Source: an uncultured Collinsella sp. (GTDB lineage Bacteria > Actinomycetota > Coriobacteriia > Coriobacteriales > Coriobacteriaceae). From it: DNA of 8,586 bases. A model generated the notes under the pieces. The model had not been told where the DNA came from, did not search any database, and was given only the letters and a program-made list of their open reading frames with translations. Both the position numbers and the translations under genes were made by a program. Shown piece by piece: positions 1 to 5,816 of the stretch (positions within the stretch are counted from its first letter, which is position 1; each line of letters starts with the position of its first letter). The DNA lies in NCBI GenBank assembly GCA_900553165.1, contig USCN01000048.1, forward strand, positions 1 to 8,586, given 5' to 3'.

Positions 1-116
1 GAAGCCGGTGCGTATTTGCGAAGCAAATACGCGGATTCTCCGCGCAAAGCCTCGACTAGATATAGACGCGATGCCGATCGTACTGCAGCCTGCCGTGCCC
101 CGCATCAACGCAGGGT
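1..116. other. Intergenic stretch with two consecutive small hairpins; no gene recognised
   Basis: GCGTATTTGC (10-19) and GCAAATACGC (23-32) form a perfect 10-bp stem closed by a GAA loop. The tip reads GCGAAGC, a DNA sequence known to make an unusually stable mini-hairpin. Immediately after, GCGGA (31-35) and TCCGC (39-43) form a second 5-bp stem with a TTC loop, sharing two bases with the first. No T-tract follows, so this is not a standard intrinsic terminator, although it could mark the 3' end of a gene lying off the left edge. Frame 1 is open from base 1 to a stop at 196-198, but it runs through the 62-bp repeats, is rich in Arg and Ser, and resembles no family I know. I do not call it coding. 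Confidence 0.5.
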
Positions 117-330
117 GAGACGCGCTTTCCCAATGGCAGCCCAGGCGGAAAGCGCGTCCCGGAATCCGCGCTCAGACTGGGACGTAGTTTCCGGATGACA
201 CATCAAGCGGAAAGCGCATCCCGGAATCTAAGCTCGAAATGGGATTCATTTTCCTGATGACGGGCTCAGCGGAAAATGAGACCCGGAATTCCGCCTCAAA
301 CTGGGACGCGCTTTCCGCTCCATCTCCTCA
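117..330. repeat. Tandem 62-bp repeat array with palindromic arms
   Basis: Three units of exactly 62 bp start at 145, 207 and 269 with GCGGAAA. Each has a left arm of the form GGAAAnnnnnnCCC (147-160, 209-222, 271-284), a linker beginning GGAAT and ending CTCnnAnTGGGA, and a right arm GGGAnnnnnTTTCC (179-192, 241-254, 303-316). A further right arm at 117-130 shows that a fourth, decayed unit lies to the left. Right arm n faces left arm n+1 across a 16-nt loop. The 117-130/147-160 pair has one mismatch in 14 and the 241-254/271-284 pair has two. The arm sequence itself differs between these pairs (GCGC-type against ATGA-type) while pairing is kept. The array ends 73 bp before the patatin gene. 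It may be a dispersed intergenic family or a set of operators; its function is unknown. Confidence 0.8.
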
Positions 331-403
331 ACTCCAAAACCTATGCGCCCTCCATCCTAAAACTGGGTAGAAGAAAGTCAAAACGCAATCGCAGGAGGTC
401 AAT

Positions 404-1345
404 ATGACTGCAGAAGATAAGGCAAAGAATGCCGGCAAGGTCGCGCTCGTTTTGGAGGGCGGCAGCTTCCGCGGGCAATTTACCGCAGGCGTGCTCGACG
501 TCCTCATGGAGGCCGGTGTCGAAATTCCGGCGGTGTACGGCGTCTCGGCCGGTGCGCTCAACGGCGTCAACTACAAGTCGCACCAGATCGGACGCACCAT
601 CCGCTATAACACGGAATACTGCACCGACAAGCGCTACGCCAGCTTCCGCAATCTGCTGCGCACCGCCAACCGAGTCAATTTGACCTTCTGCAACGACAGC
701 CGCTACATGGGCGCCGCGTCGTTTGCGTCCACGGGTTCCATCGTGGGTTACGACTTTATCTTCAACGACGTCCAGGACCGCCTGGATCCTTTTGATAACG
801 AGACGTTCGACGCCAGCCCTATCGAGATGTACGCCGTCGCGACGGACATGCTCTTTGGAACCGCCGCGTACCTGCCGGTCAAAAGCGCCGTGCTCGACCT
901 CGACGCCGTGCGTGCCTCGACCTCGTTGCCGCTGGTGACGCCGCCGATCGACGGGCACAAATACGTCGACGGCGGCGTAGCCGATTCGGTCCCCATCGAG
1001 CACGTGCTGGAGGAGGCGGGCTTCGATCGCGCGGTTGTCATTGTCACGCAGGACCGCTCGTACGAGAAAAAGCCCTACGAGTTTATGCCTGCCGCGCGCG
1101 CCCGCTATGCCGACTACCCCTACCTGCTCGAGGCTATCGAGACGCGCCACGACCGCTATAACCTCCAGCGCATGCACCTGTGGCAGTATGAGCGCGAGGG
1201 CCGCGCGCTGGTCATCGCTCCGCAAAAGCCGGTCGAGGTCGGCCATGTCGAACACGATCCAGCAAAGCTGCTCGATCTGTATATTCAGGGTCGCCAGGAG
1301 GCAAAGCGTTTACTCGCGGAGATCCAGGAGTTTGTTGAGCGCTAG
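404..1345 (+). CDS. Patatin-like phospholipase (YjjU-type, with C-terminal DUF6363-like region)
   Basis: This 313-aa protein belongs to the patatin-like serine hydrolases, which use a Ser-Asp dyad to release acyl chains from lipids. The oxyanion loop is at residues 18-24 (EGGSFRG), the nucleophile elbow GVSAG puts Ser48 as catalytic serine, and the DGG motif at 189-191 supplies the catalytic Asp189. Residues from about 220 to the end resemble the DUF6363 tail found behind patatin domains in E. coli YjjU. No signal peptide or membrane segment is visible, so it is probably cytosolic or peripheral. The ATG is preceded by AGGAGG at 393-398, five bases upstream, which fixes the start. It stands alone: the 62-bp array lies upstream and the rplM promoter 63 bp downstream. 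No intrinsic terminator is seen after it. A 12-bp palindrome, AGCGCTAGCGCT, covers its stop codon (1338-1349). The true substrate is not known. Confidence 0.88.
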   Translation: MTAEDKAKNAGKVALVLEGGSFRGQFTAGVLDVLMEAGVEIPAVYGVSAGALNGVNYKSHQIGRTIRYNTEYCTDKRYASFRNLLRTANRVNLTFCNDSRYMGAASFASTGSIVGYDFIFNDVQDRLDPFDNETFDASPIEMYAVATDMLFGTAAYLPVKSAVLDLDAVRASTSLPLVTPPIDGHKYVDGGVADSVPIEHVLEEAGFDRAVVIVTQDRSYEKKPYEFMPAARARYADYPYLLEAIETRHDRYNLQRMHLWQYEREGRALVIAPQKPVEVGHVEHDPAKLLDLYIQGRQEAKRLLAEIQEFVER

Positions 1346-1408
1346 CGCTGCAACGTCACGGCTCGTGGATGACATGTGCAGAAACTCTGGTCGGAGCCAA
1401 AATACCTG

Positions 1409-1436
1409 TTGACTCGTACGGCGAGCGGGGTAATAT
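1409..1436 (+). promoter_or_regulatory. Sigma70-type promoter of rplM-rpsI
   Basis: TTGACT (1409-1414) and TAATAT (1431-1436) are near-consensus -35 and -10 boxes separated by 16 bp. Transcription would start near G1443, giving a leader of about 60 nt before the GTG of rplM. This is the best promoter in the window and suits a highly expressed ribosomal protein operon. Confidence 0.85.
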
Positions 1437-1442
1437 GGACGG

Positions 1443-1474
1443 GTTACTTGCAGAGCCCCGTGAATCTCTGTAAC
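1443..1474 (+). promoter_or_regulatory. Imperfect hairpin in the rplM 5' leader (candidate L13 autoregulatory element)
   Basis: GTTAC (1443-1447) pairs with GTAAC (1470-1474). After a one-sided bulge of four bases (1448-1451), AGAG (1452-1455) pairs with CTCT (1466-1469), leaving a 10-nt loop. The structure begins at the predicted transcription start and ends 17 nt before the Shine-Dalgarno sequence. An alternative pairing, ACGGG (1439-1443) with CCCGT (1457-1461), would only matter if transcription began earlier. L13 leader RNAs are known in other Gram-positive bacteria; I cannot match this one to a known family by eye, so its role is inference. Confidence 0.4.
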
Positions 1475-1502
1475 AACACGTACTGTACATGGAGGAGTCT
1501 AA

Positions 1503-1946
1503 GTGATTTCGAAATCGACTCACTACGCCAAGCAGGGCGAGGTCCAGCGCAACTGGGTTCTCGTCGACGCCGATGGTGCTGTCCTGGGCCGTCTTGCCAC
1601 CCAGATCGCAATGATCCTGCGCGGTAAGAACAAGCCCCAGTTCACGCCCAACAGCGACTGCGGCGACTTCGTTGTCGTCATCAACGCCGATAAGGTCCAG
1701 CTTACCGGTAACAAGGCCGACACGAAGACCTATTATCGCCACAGCGGCTACAACGGCGGCCTCAAGGCTGAGAGCTTCCGCCAGGCTATGGAGAAGCACC
1801 CGGAGAAGGTCATCGAGCGCGCCGTTCGCGGTATGCTGCCCAAGACCACCCTCGGCCGTGCCCAGATGACCAAGCTTAAGGTCTACGCTGGTGCCGAGCA
1901 TCCGCATGCTGCCCAGAACCCCACGAAGATTGAGCTGGAGGCTTAA
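1503..1946 (+). CDS. rplM: 50S ribosomal protein L13
   Basis: L13 is an early-assembling protein of the large subunit that binds 23S rRNA. The 147-aa product has the usual family length. It shows the N-terminal block W18-V-L-V-D-A followed by LGRLAT (28-33), the [10 protein letters not shown] segment (40-49) and the signature GMLPK (110-114). The start is GTG; GGAGGAG at 1491-1497 sits at the right distance and the protein aligns from its first residues, so no other start is needed. rpsI follows after 2 nt with its ribosome-binding site inside the end of this gene, so the two are co-transcribed and translationally close. The promoter at 1409-1436 drives the pair, and the hairpin in the leader may add feedback control. 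Confidence 0.97.
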   Translation: MISKSTHYAKQGEVQRNWVLVDADGAVLGRLATQIAMILRGKNKPQFTPNSDCGDFVVVINADKVQLTGNKADTKTYYRHSGYNGGLKAESFRQAMEKHPEKVIERAVRGMLPKTTLGRAQMTKLKVYAGAEHPHAAQNPTKIELEA

Positions 1947-1948
1947 AG

Positions 1949-2344
<396 letters not shown>

Positions 2345-2364
2345 GGTTTTATCTCCTTACGAGA

Positions 2365-2370
2365 TACAAT
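2365..2370 (+). promoter_or_regulatory. Candidate -10 box for glmM inside the rpsI-terminator interval
   Basis: TACAAT matches five of six bases of the -10 consensus. No good -35 box lies 16-18 bp upstream and there is no TGn extension. If used, transcription would start near 2377, inside the terminator stem. It is listed because no other promoter-like sequence is visible between rpsI and glmM. Confidence 0.25.
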
Positions 2371-2374
2371 GTAC

Positions 2375-2417
2375 AAGCGGGGCCTACCGACTGCTCGGTG
2401 GGTCCCGCTTTTCTTTT
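2375..2417 (+). terminator. Rho-independent terminator of rplM-rpsI
   Basis: An uninterrupted 16-bp stem (2375-2390 with 2395-2410, including two G-T pairs) is closed by a CTGC tetraloop and runs into TTTTCTTTT. The U-run is broken by a C, so some read-through is plausible. A smaller hairpin, ATCTC/GAGAT (2351-2355, 2361-2365), sits just before it. Confidence 0.88.
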
Positions 2418-2423
2418 CGACTA

Positions 2424-2450
2424 GGGTGGGCGGCTTCGTTTTGCCCACTT
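2424..2450 (+). promoter_or_regulatory. Hairpin directly upstream of the glmM ribosome-binding site
   Basis: GTGGGC (2426-2431) pairs perfectly with GCCCAC (2443-2448), and two G-T pairs extend the foot. The loop is 11 nt. The stem ends three bases before the AAGGAG of glmM. It has no T-run. It could affect translation or mRNA stability of glmM, but this is inference. Confidence 0.4.
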
Positions 2451-2466
2451 GGGAAGGAGCGATCCT

Positions 2467-3798
2467 ATGCCCCAGAACATCTTCGGTACCGATGGCGTCC
2501 GTGGCGTCGCCAACGCCGACCTCTCGTGCGACCTCGCGTTTCGCCTGGGCCGCGCGGCGACCAAGTTCCTTGGCCCGGACATCTGCATCGGCCGCGACAC
2601 GCGTCTTTCGGGTACCATGCTCGAGAGTGCTCTGACCGCTGGCATTATGGCAGAGGGCGGCCGTCCGCATTGCTGCGGCGTTATCCCTACGCCGGCCGTG
2701 GCGCTGCTCACCGTCCAAAACGAGCTCGACGGCGGCATCGTTATCTCCGCTTCGCACAATCCGCCGGAGTTCAACGGCATCAAGTTCTTTAGCCGCAAGG
2801 GCATGAAGCTCCCCGATGCTGTCGAGGAAGAGATCAGCGCCTGGGTCATGTCCGAGGAGGCCATGGCTGCCGACACGCTGCCGACCGGCGCCGGTGTGGG
2901 TCAAATCATCAAGATGAAAGACGCCCGCAAGGCCTATGTCGATCATGCCATCAGCACGCTCGACGGCCTTAAACTCGATGGCCTGGTTGTTGCCGTCGAC
3001 TGCGGCCACGGTGCTTCCTGCCAGACCACGCCCGCCGCGCTGCAGCGCCTGGGCGCCACGGTCCATGCCATCAACACCGATTACTGCGGCACCGACATTA
3101 ACGTTGAGTGCGGCTCTACGCACCTTGAGCCCCTGCGCGAGCTCGTGCTGCGAACCCACGCCGACATCGGCCACGACGGCGACGCCGATCGCGCGCTGTT
3201 CGTGGACAGCGAGGGCAACGAGATCGATGGCGACTACATTCTTGCCATCTGCGGCTCCGACCTGGCCGCTCGCGGCAAGCTCGCCAATTCCGAGATCGTC
3301 TCGACCGTTATGTGCAACCTGGGCTTCTCCATCGCAATGAAGGAGCAGGGCTTCGAGATGGTCCAGACCGCCGTGGGCGACCGCTATGTTCTTGAGCGCA
3401 TGCTCGCGGATGGCGCCGTCATCGGTGGCGAGCAGTCCGGCCACATCATTTTCCTGGAGCACAACACCACCGGTGACGGGCTGGTGACGGCCCTGCAGCT
3501 GCTGGCCGTGCTCAAGCGCACCGGCCGCACCCTCACCGACCTTGCCGGCATCATGAAGAAGTACCCGCAGGTACTCGTCAACGTGCATTCGGACAACAAG
3601 GCCGGCCTGGACGATTGCCAGCCCATTTGGGACGCCGTCGCTGCCGCCGAGAAGGAGCTCAACGGCCGCGGCCGCATCTTGGTGCGCCCGAGCGGTACCG
3701 AGCCGCTGGTTCGCGTTATGGCCGAGGCGGAGACGCACGAGCTCACCCAGCGCGTTGTCGACGACATCGTCGAGGTTGTCAAGCGTGAACTTCCCTAA
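2467..3798 (+). CDS. glmM: Phosphoglucosamine mutase
   Basis: GlmM interconverts glucosamine-6-phosphate and glucosamine-1-phosphate, the cytosolic step that commits amino sugar to UDP-GlcNAc and peptidoglycan. The product is 443 aa, close to the typical 445. It shows the N-terminal FGTDGVRG (6-13), the active-site loop SASHNP with the serine that becomes phosphorylated at Ser96, the magnesium-binding loop DGDADR (237-242), and the phosphate-binding loop RPSGTEP (407-413). The GlmM-type FGTDGVRG start and chain length favour this over a generic phosphoglucomutase. I chose ATG 2467 because AAGGAG (2454-2459) lies seven bases upstream; an in-frame TTG at 2449 would lie before that site and adds residues foreign to the family. 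It follows the rplM-rpsI terminator closely. No terminator is seen between it and the next gene. Confidence 0.96.
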   Translation: MPQNIFGTDGVRGVANADLSCDLAFRLGRAATKFLGPDICIGRDTRLSGTMLESALTAGIMAEGGRPHCCGVIPTPAVALLTVQNELDGGIVISASHNPPEFNGIKFFSRKGMKLPDAVEEEISAWVMSEEAMAADTLPTGAGVGQIIKMKDARKAYVDHAISTLDGLKLDGLVVAVDCGHGASCQTTPAALQRLGATVHAINTDYCGTDINVECGSTHLEPLRELVLRTHADIGHDGDADRALFVDSEGNEIDGDYILAICGSDLAARGKLANSEIVSTVMCNLGFSIAMKEQGFEMVQTAVGDRYVLERMLADGAVIGGEQSGHIIFLEHNTTGDGLVTALQLLAVLKRTGRTLTDLAGIMKKYPQVLVNVHSDNKAGLDDCQPIWDAVAAAEKELNGRGRILVRPSGTEPLVRVMAEAETHELTQRVVDDIVEVVKRELP

Positions 3799-3828
3799 TG
3801 GTCAAAAACGGGTGCCAAGTGGTAAACT
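3799..3828 (+). promoter_or_regulatory. Weak candidate promoter for the PTS IIA gene
   Basis: TGGTCA (3799-3804) and TAAACT (3823-3828) are 18 bp apart. Each matches four of six consensus bases, and TG one base before the -10 gives an extended -10 element. The predicted start near 3835 leaves about 35 nt of leader. Co-transcription with glmM is equally possible. Confidence 0.35.
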
Positions 3829-3869
3829 GTTAAAGCAATTTTGATTGATTGGTATGTCCGAGGGGGAGC

Positions 3870-4367
3870 ATGTTCACTAAAGTCCTAAGGTCTTTTGGTA
3901 TGCGTGGTCGAGTCCTTACGCTGGATGCTCCCATCTCGGGCGACGTCATTCCGCTCTCCGAGGTAAACGATCAGACGTTTGCCACCGGCCTTTTGGGCCA
4001 GGGCGTTGCCATTCAGCCTACGGGTACGCGTGTGATTGCGCCGGCAGACGCCAAGGTCGAGGCCATTTTTCCCACGGGTCACGCCGTTGCGCTCAACACG
4101 GTCGATGGCCTAGACGTGCTCATCCACGTTGGTTTGGACACTGTTCAGCTTGAGGGCAAGCATTTTAGCGTGCATGCACAGGTGGGCGATGTCGTCCATA
4201 AGGGTGACGTGCTCATCGAGTTCGATCGCGAGGCAATTGCTGCCGAGGGCTACGATGTGACGGTCCCCATCTTGGTGTGCAACTCCGTTGAGTTCTCGAG
4301 TATCAAGGGCTCCGTTGGTGCGCATGTCGAAGAGATGGACCAGCTCATCGTTGCTCGCGAGCGCTAG
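3870..4367 (+). CDS. crr: PTS glucose-family IIA component (standalone, Crr-like)
   Basis: IIA-Glc proteins receive phosphate from HPr and pass it to the IIB domain of a sugar permease in the phosphotransferase system; in some bacteria they also act as carbon-status regulators. The 165-aa product is about as long as E. coli Crr (169 aa). It has the core APISGDVIPL (20-29), the sequence GHAVAL with His71, and LIHVGLDTV with His86, the expected phospho-histidine; these match His75 and His90 of E. coli. There is no IIB or IIC domain, so the permease must lie elsewhere. The start is not certain: at ATG 3870 the purine-rich AGGGGGAG (3861-3868) is very close, and ATG 3900, with TAAGG at 3886-3890, would give 155 aa and still the full domain. 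I prefer 3870 because the family often begins with MF plus a basic stretch. The position between glmM and nagB suggests amino-sugar or glucose uptake. Confidence 0.88.
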   Translation: MFTKVLRSFGMRGRVLTLDAPISGDVIPLSEVNDQTFATGLLGQGVAIQPTGTRVIAPADAKVEAIFPTGHAVALNTVDGLDVLIHVGLDTVQLEGKHFSVHAQVGDVVHKGDVLIEFDREAIAAEGYDVTVPILVCNSVEFSSIKGSVGAHVEEMDQLIVARER

Positions 4368-4409
4368 CAAGTGCACGTGGCCATTAGCCTACAATTCAAA
4401 CACGTTTAT

Positions 4410-4439
4410 GGAGGGCGCCCTTGAAAGAGGGCGCCCTCC
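4410..4439 (+). other. Strong GC hairpin after the IIA gene, lacking a T-tract
   Basis: GGAGGGCGCCC (4410-4420) and GGGCGCCCTCC (4429-4439) form a perfect 11-bp stem with an 8-nt A-rich loop. It is 42 nt past the IIA stop codon, where a terminator would be expected, but neither strand has a T-run next to it. It may be a Rho-assisted 3' end, a mRNA-stabilising hairpin, or part of the nagB leader. A TACAAT sequence at 4390-4395 resembles a -10 box but lacks a good -35. Confidence 0.55.
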
Positions 4440-4550
4440 GTGGCAAGATGGGATTTGTCCGAAGCTAAACGGCTTTGGGTCACCGTGGACGGGCAGGGGC
4501 CTCGACGCGGCTAGACACGAGACACATACATTACGCGACCTCGCCCTGGT

Positions 4551-4585
4551 GGCCGCACACGTTGGTTGCGGCCGACGCGGGCCGC
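4551..4585 (+). promoter_or_regulatory. nagB leader with three mutually pairing segments
   Basis: Segment A GGCCGCA (4551-4557), segment B TGCGGCC (4567-4573) and segment C GGCCGC (4580-4585) can form either A:B (7 bp, 9-nt loop) or B:C (6 bp, 6-nt loop), but not both. Past them, 4600-4620 can form a weaker hairpin and TCTC/GAGA (4614-4617, 4624-4627) another, the last ending at the nagB ribosome-binding site. No gene and no known riboswitch class is recognised in 4368-4639. Competing hairpins suggest attenuation or control of initiation, but high GC content could produce them by chance. Confidence 0.3.
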
Positions 4586-4639
4586 GGGCAAGTGCTTGTA
4601 AGGGGAGCCTTGCCTCTCTTGTACGAGAAAGGACGCGTA

Positions 4640-5368
4640 ATGAAGATCATTAAAGCTAAAGACTACGAGGATATGAGCCGCAAGGCCGCCAATATCATCT
4701 CGGCGCAGGTTATCCTCAAGCCCGATTGCGTGCTGGGTCTTGCCACCGGCTCCACCCCGATCGGTGCCTACAAGCAGCTCGCTGCTTGGTACGAGAAGGG
4801 CGACGTCGACTTTGCCGAGGTCAGCACCTACAACCTGGACGAGTATCGCGGCCTTTCGCACGACGATCCCCAGAGCTATCACTACTTCATGCGTGAGAAC
4901 TTCTTCGATCACATCAACATCGACCTGAACAACACGCATGTGCCCGACGGTTCCAACCCCGACGCCGCCGCTGCCTGCTCTGAGTACGACAAGATCGTCG
5001 CCGCCGCCGGTTACCCGGATCTGCAGCTGCTCGGCATTGGCAACAACGGCCACATCGGTTTCAACGAGCCCGATGACCACTTCTCCAAGGGCACGCACTG
5101 CGTCGACCTCACCGAGAGCACCATTCAGGCCAACAGCCGCCTGTTCGACAGCATCGACGATGTTCCCCGTCAGGCCTACACCATGGGTACCCAGACCATC
5201 ATGTATGCCCGCATGATCCTAGTCGTCGCCAACGGCGAGGCCAAGGCTCAGGCCGTGCATGACATGTGCTATGGTCCGGTTACGCCCGCGTGCCCGGCTT
5301 CGATTCTGCAGCTGCACACCAACTGCGTTGTCGTTGCCGACGAGGCCGCCCTTTCGCTCTGCGAGTAG
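4640..5368 (+). CDS. nagB: Glucosamine-6-phosphate deaminase
   Basis: NagB converts glucosamine-6-phosphate to fructose-6-phosphate and ammonia, the last step in using GlcNAc or glucosamine as carbon and nitrogen source. The 242-aa product matches the short Bacillus-type enzymes rather than the 266-aa allosteric E. coli form. It has the phosphate loop LGLATGSTP (32-40), the NLDEYRGL block (65-72) with Asp67 matching catalytic Asp72 of E. coli, and GNNGHIGFNEP (134-144) with ring-opening His138 and Glu143. Asn136 replaces E. coli Asp141, as in Bacillus NagB. The start is ATG 4640: AAAGGA (4628-4633) is six bases upstream and MKIIKAKDYEDMS is the normal family start. An in-frame upstream ATG at 4475 only adds unrelated residues. 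It opposes GlmM at the same metabolite. nagA is not in the window. Confidence 0.96.
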   Translation: MKIIKAKDYEDMSRKAANIISAQVILKPDCVLGLATGSTPIGAYKQLAAWYEKGDVDFAEVSTYNLDEYRGLSHDDPQSYHYFMRENFFDHINIDLNNTHVPDGSNPDAAAACSEYDKIVAAAGYPDLQLLGIGNNGHIGFNEPDDHFSKGTHCVDLTESTIQANSRLFDSIDDVPRQAYTMGTQTIMYARMILVVANGEAKAQAVHDMCYGPVTPACPASILQLHTNCVVVADEAALSLCE

Positions 5369-5400
5369 CGCGAATCCTGCACCTCGACATAGTCTTGCCT

Positions 5401-5428
5401 AAGGCCTCCGCTTTGCGGGGGCCTTTTT
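5401..5428 (+). terminator. Rho-independent terminator of nagB
   Basis: AAGGCCTCCGC (5401-5411) pairs with GCGGGGGCCTT (5415-5425) across a TTT loop, with one T-G pair, and the stem runs into five Ts (5424-5428). It lies 32 nt after the nagB stop codon and ends that transcript. Confidence 0.93.
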
Positions 5429-5446
5429 GCTATCCCTTTCCGCCCA

Positions 5447-5476
5447 CTTGACCAAAATCTTGCCGCAAGCTTGACG
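5447..5476 (+). repeat. Three CTTG-type heptamers at about one helical turn
   Basis: CTTGACC (5447-5453), CTTGCCG (5459-5465) and CTTGACG (5470-5476) start 12 and 11 bp apart. The middle one is also half of the palindrome CTTGC-C-GCAAG (5459-5469). AfsR/SARP-type winged-helix regulators are known to bind heptamer direct repeats with about 11-bp spacing, so this is a candidate operator. No clear -10 box follows at the usual short distance. Confidence 0.3.
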
Positions 5477-5623
5477 AATGCCGGATGCCCAACAGTTTGA
5501 TTCATTCCATACCAGATTCTATGCAAAAATGCCACTAAAAGGTCGTAGACGGTAGCGGGTGCTAGGCGAGTTGAATGACATAGCTGAACCTTGTTCATCT
5601 GCGTTACACTGCCGTTTAGATGG

Positions 5624-5639
5624 GACAAGCTGACAAGCT
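5624..5639 (+). repeat. Perfect 8-bp tandem repeat GACAAGCT x2
   Basis: Two adjacent copies of GACAAGCT lie at 5624-5631 and 5632-5639, just after a weak promoter candidate. Function is unknown; two copies of eight bases could arise by slippage. Confidence 0.5.
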
Positions 5640-5767
5640 CATTTACCTGCTTAAAGACCGATTAGTCGGGGGATTAATAACAATCGGCCCTCGCTGTACA
5701 AAAACTTGCCGCTTGCGTACCAAAAGACAACCTAGAACACAAGGTCGCTCTATTCATAGCGCGGCTT

Positions 5768-5796
5768 GTATGGTCTTGCGGTTACAGTGTCCATAC
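5768..5796 (+). promoter_or_regulatory. Dyad upstream of the large regulator start
   Basis: GTATGG (5768-5773) and CCATAC (5791-5796) are perfect inverted repeats with a 17-nt spacer, ending 9 nt before the Shine-Dalgarno GAGGAG (5806-5811). It could be an operator for a dimeric protein or an mRNA hairpin. The arms are short, so chance is not excluded. Confidence 0.3.
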
Positions 5797-5816
5797 GGTC
5801 GAGTTGAGGAGCGGGC

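Larger units (their letters stand above)
5429..5816. other. 388-bp intergenic region with short repeats; no gene recognised
   Basis: Base composition is less GC-rich than in the genes on either side. Seen here: three CTTG-starting heptamers (5447-5476), a near-repeat of 18 bp at 5453-5470 and 5699-5716, a tandem GACAAGCT repeat (5624-5639), similar TGCGTTACACTG (5600-5611) and TGCGGTTACAGTG (5777-5789), an inverted CCGATT/AATCGG pair (5658-5663, 5682-5687) and a dyad before the next start (5768-5796). Possible but weak promoter boxes include TTGTTC at 5591-5596 with TTTAGA at 5615-5620 (18-bp spacer), and TTGATT at 5497-5502 with TATGCA at 5520-5525 (17 bp). An open frame from ATG 5620 has no ribosome-binding site. 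The region most likely holds the control sequences of the large regulator gene and possibly a small RNA. Confidence 0.5.

Noticed and set aside
341..1255. 304-codon open frame on the minus strand opposite the patatin gene
   Set aside because: The + strand frame has all patatin motifs and a good ribosome-binding site. The minus frame has neither and reads as Val/Arg/Gly-rich shadow.
1338..1349. 12-bp palindrome AGCGCTAGCGCT over the patatin stop codon, considered as a terminator or operator
   Set aside because: It has no loop and no T-run, and most of it is set by the Glu-Arg-stop codons. The IIA gene ends with the same GAGCGCTAG, so it is probably coincidence.
3854..3880. 8-codon frame (MSEGEHVH) overlapping the PTS IIA start, considered as a leader peptide
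   Set aside because: It has no ribosome-binding site and is too short to tell from chance.
4475..4639. Longer N-terminus for NagB from an in-frame ATG at 4475
   Set aside because: The extra 55 residues do not belong to the family, whereas ATG 4640 has a proper ribosome-binding site and gives the usual NagB start.
5045..5047. Asn136 of NagB in place of the E. coli catalytic-loop Asp141, considered as an inactivating change
   Set aside because: Bacillus-type NagB also has Asn in this position, so it is normal for the short form of the enzyme.
5269..5628. 119-codon minus-strand frame across the nagB end and terminator
   Set aside because: Half of it is antisense to nagB and it crosses the terminator hairpin. 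No ribosome-binding site or family resemblance was seen.
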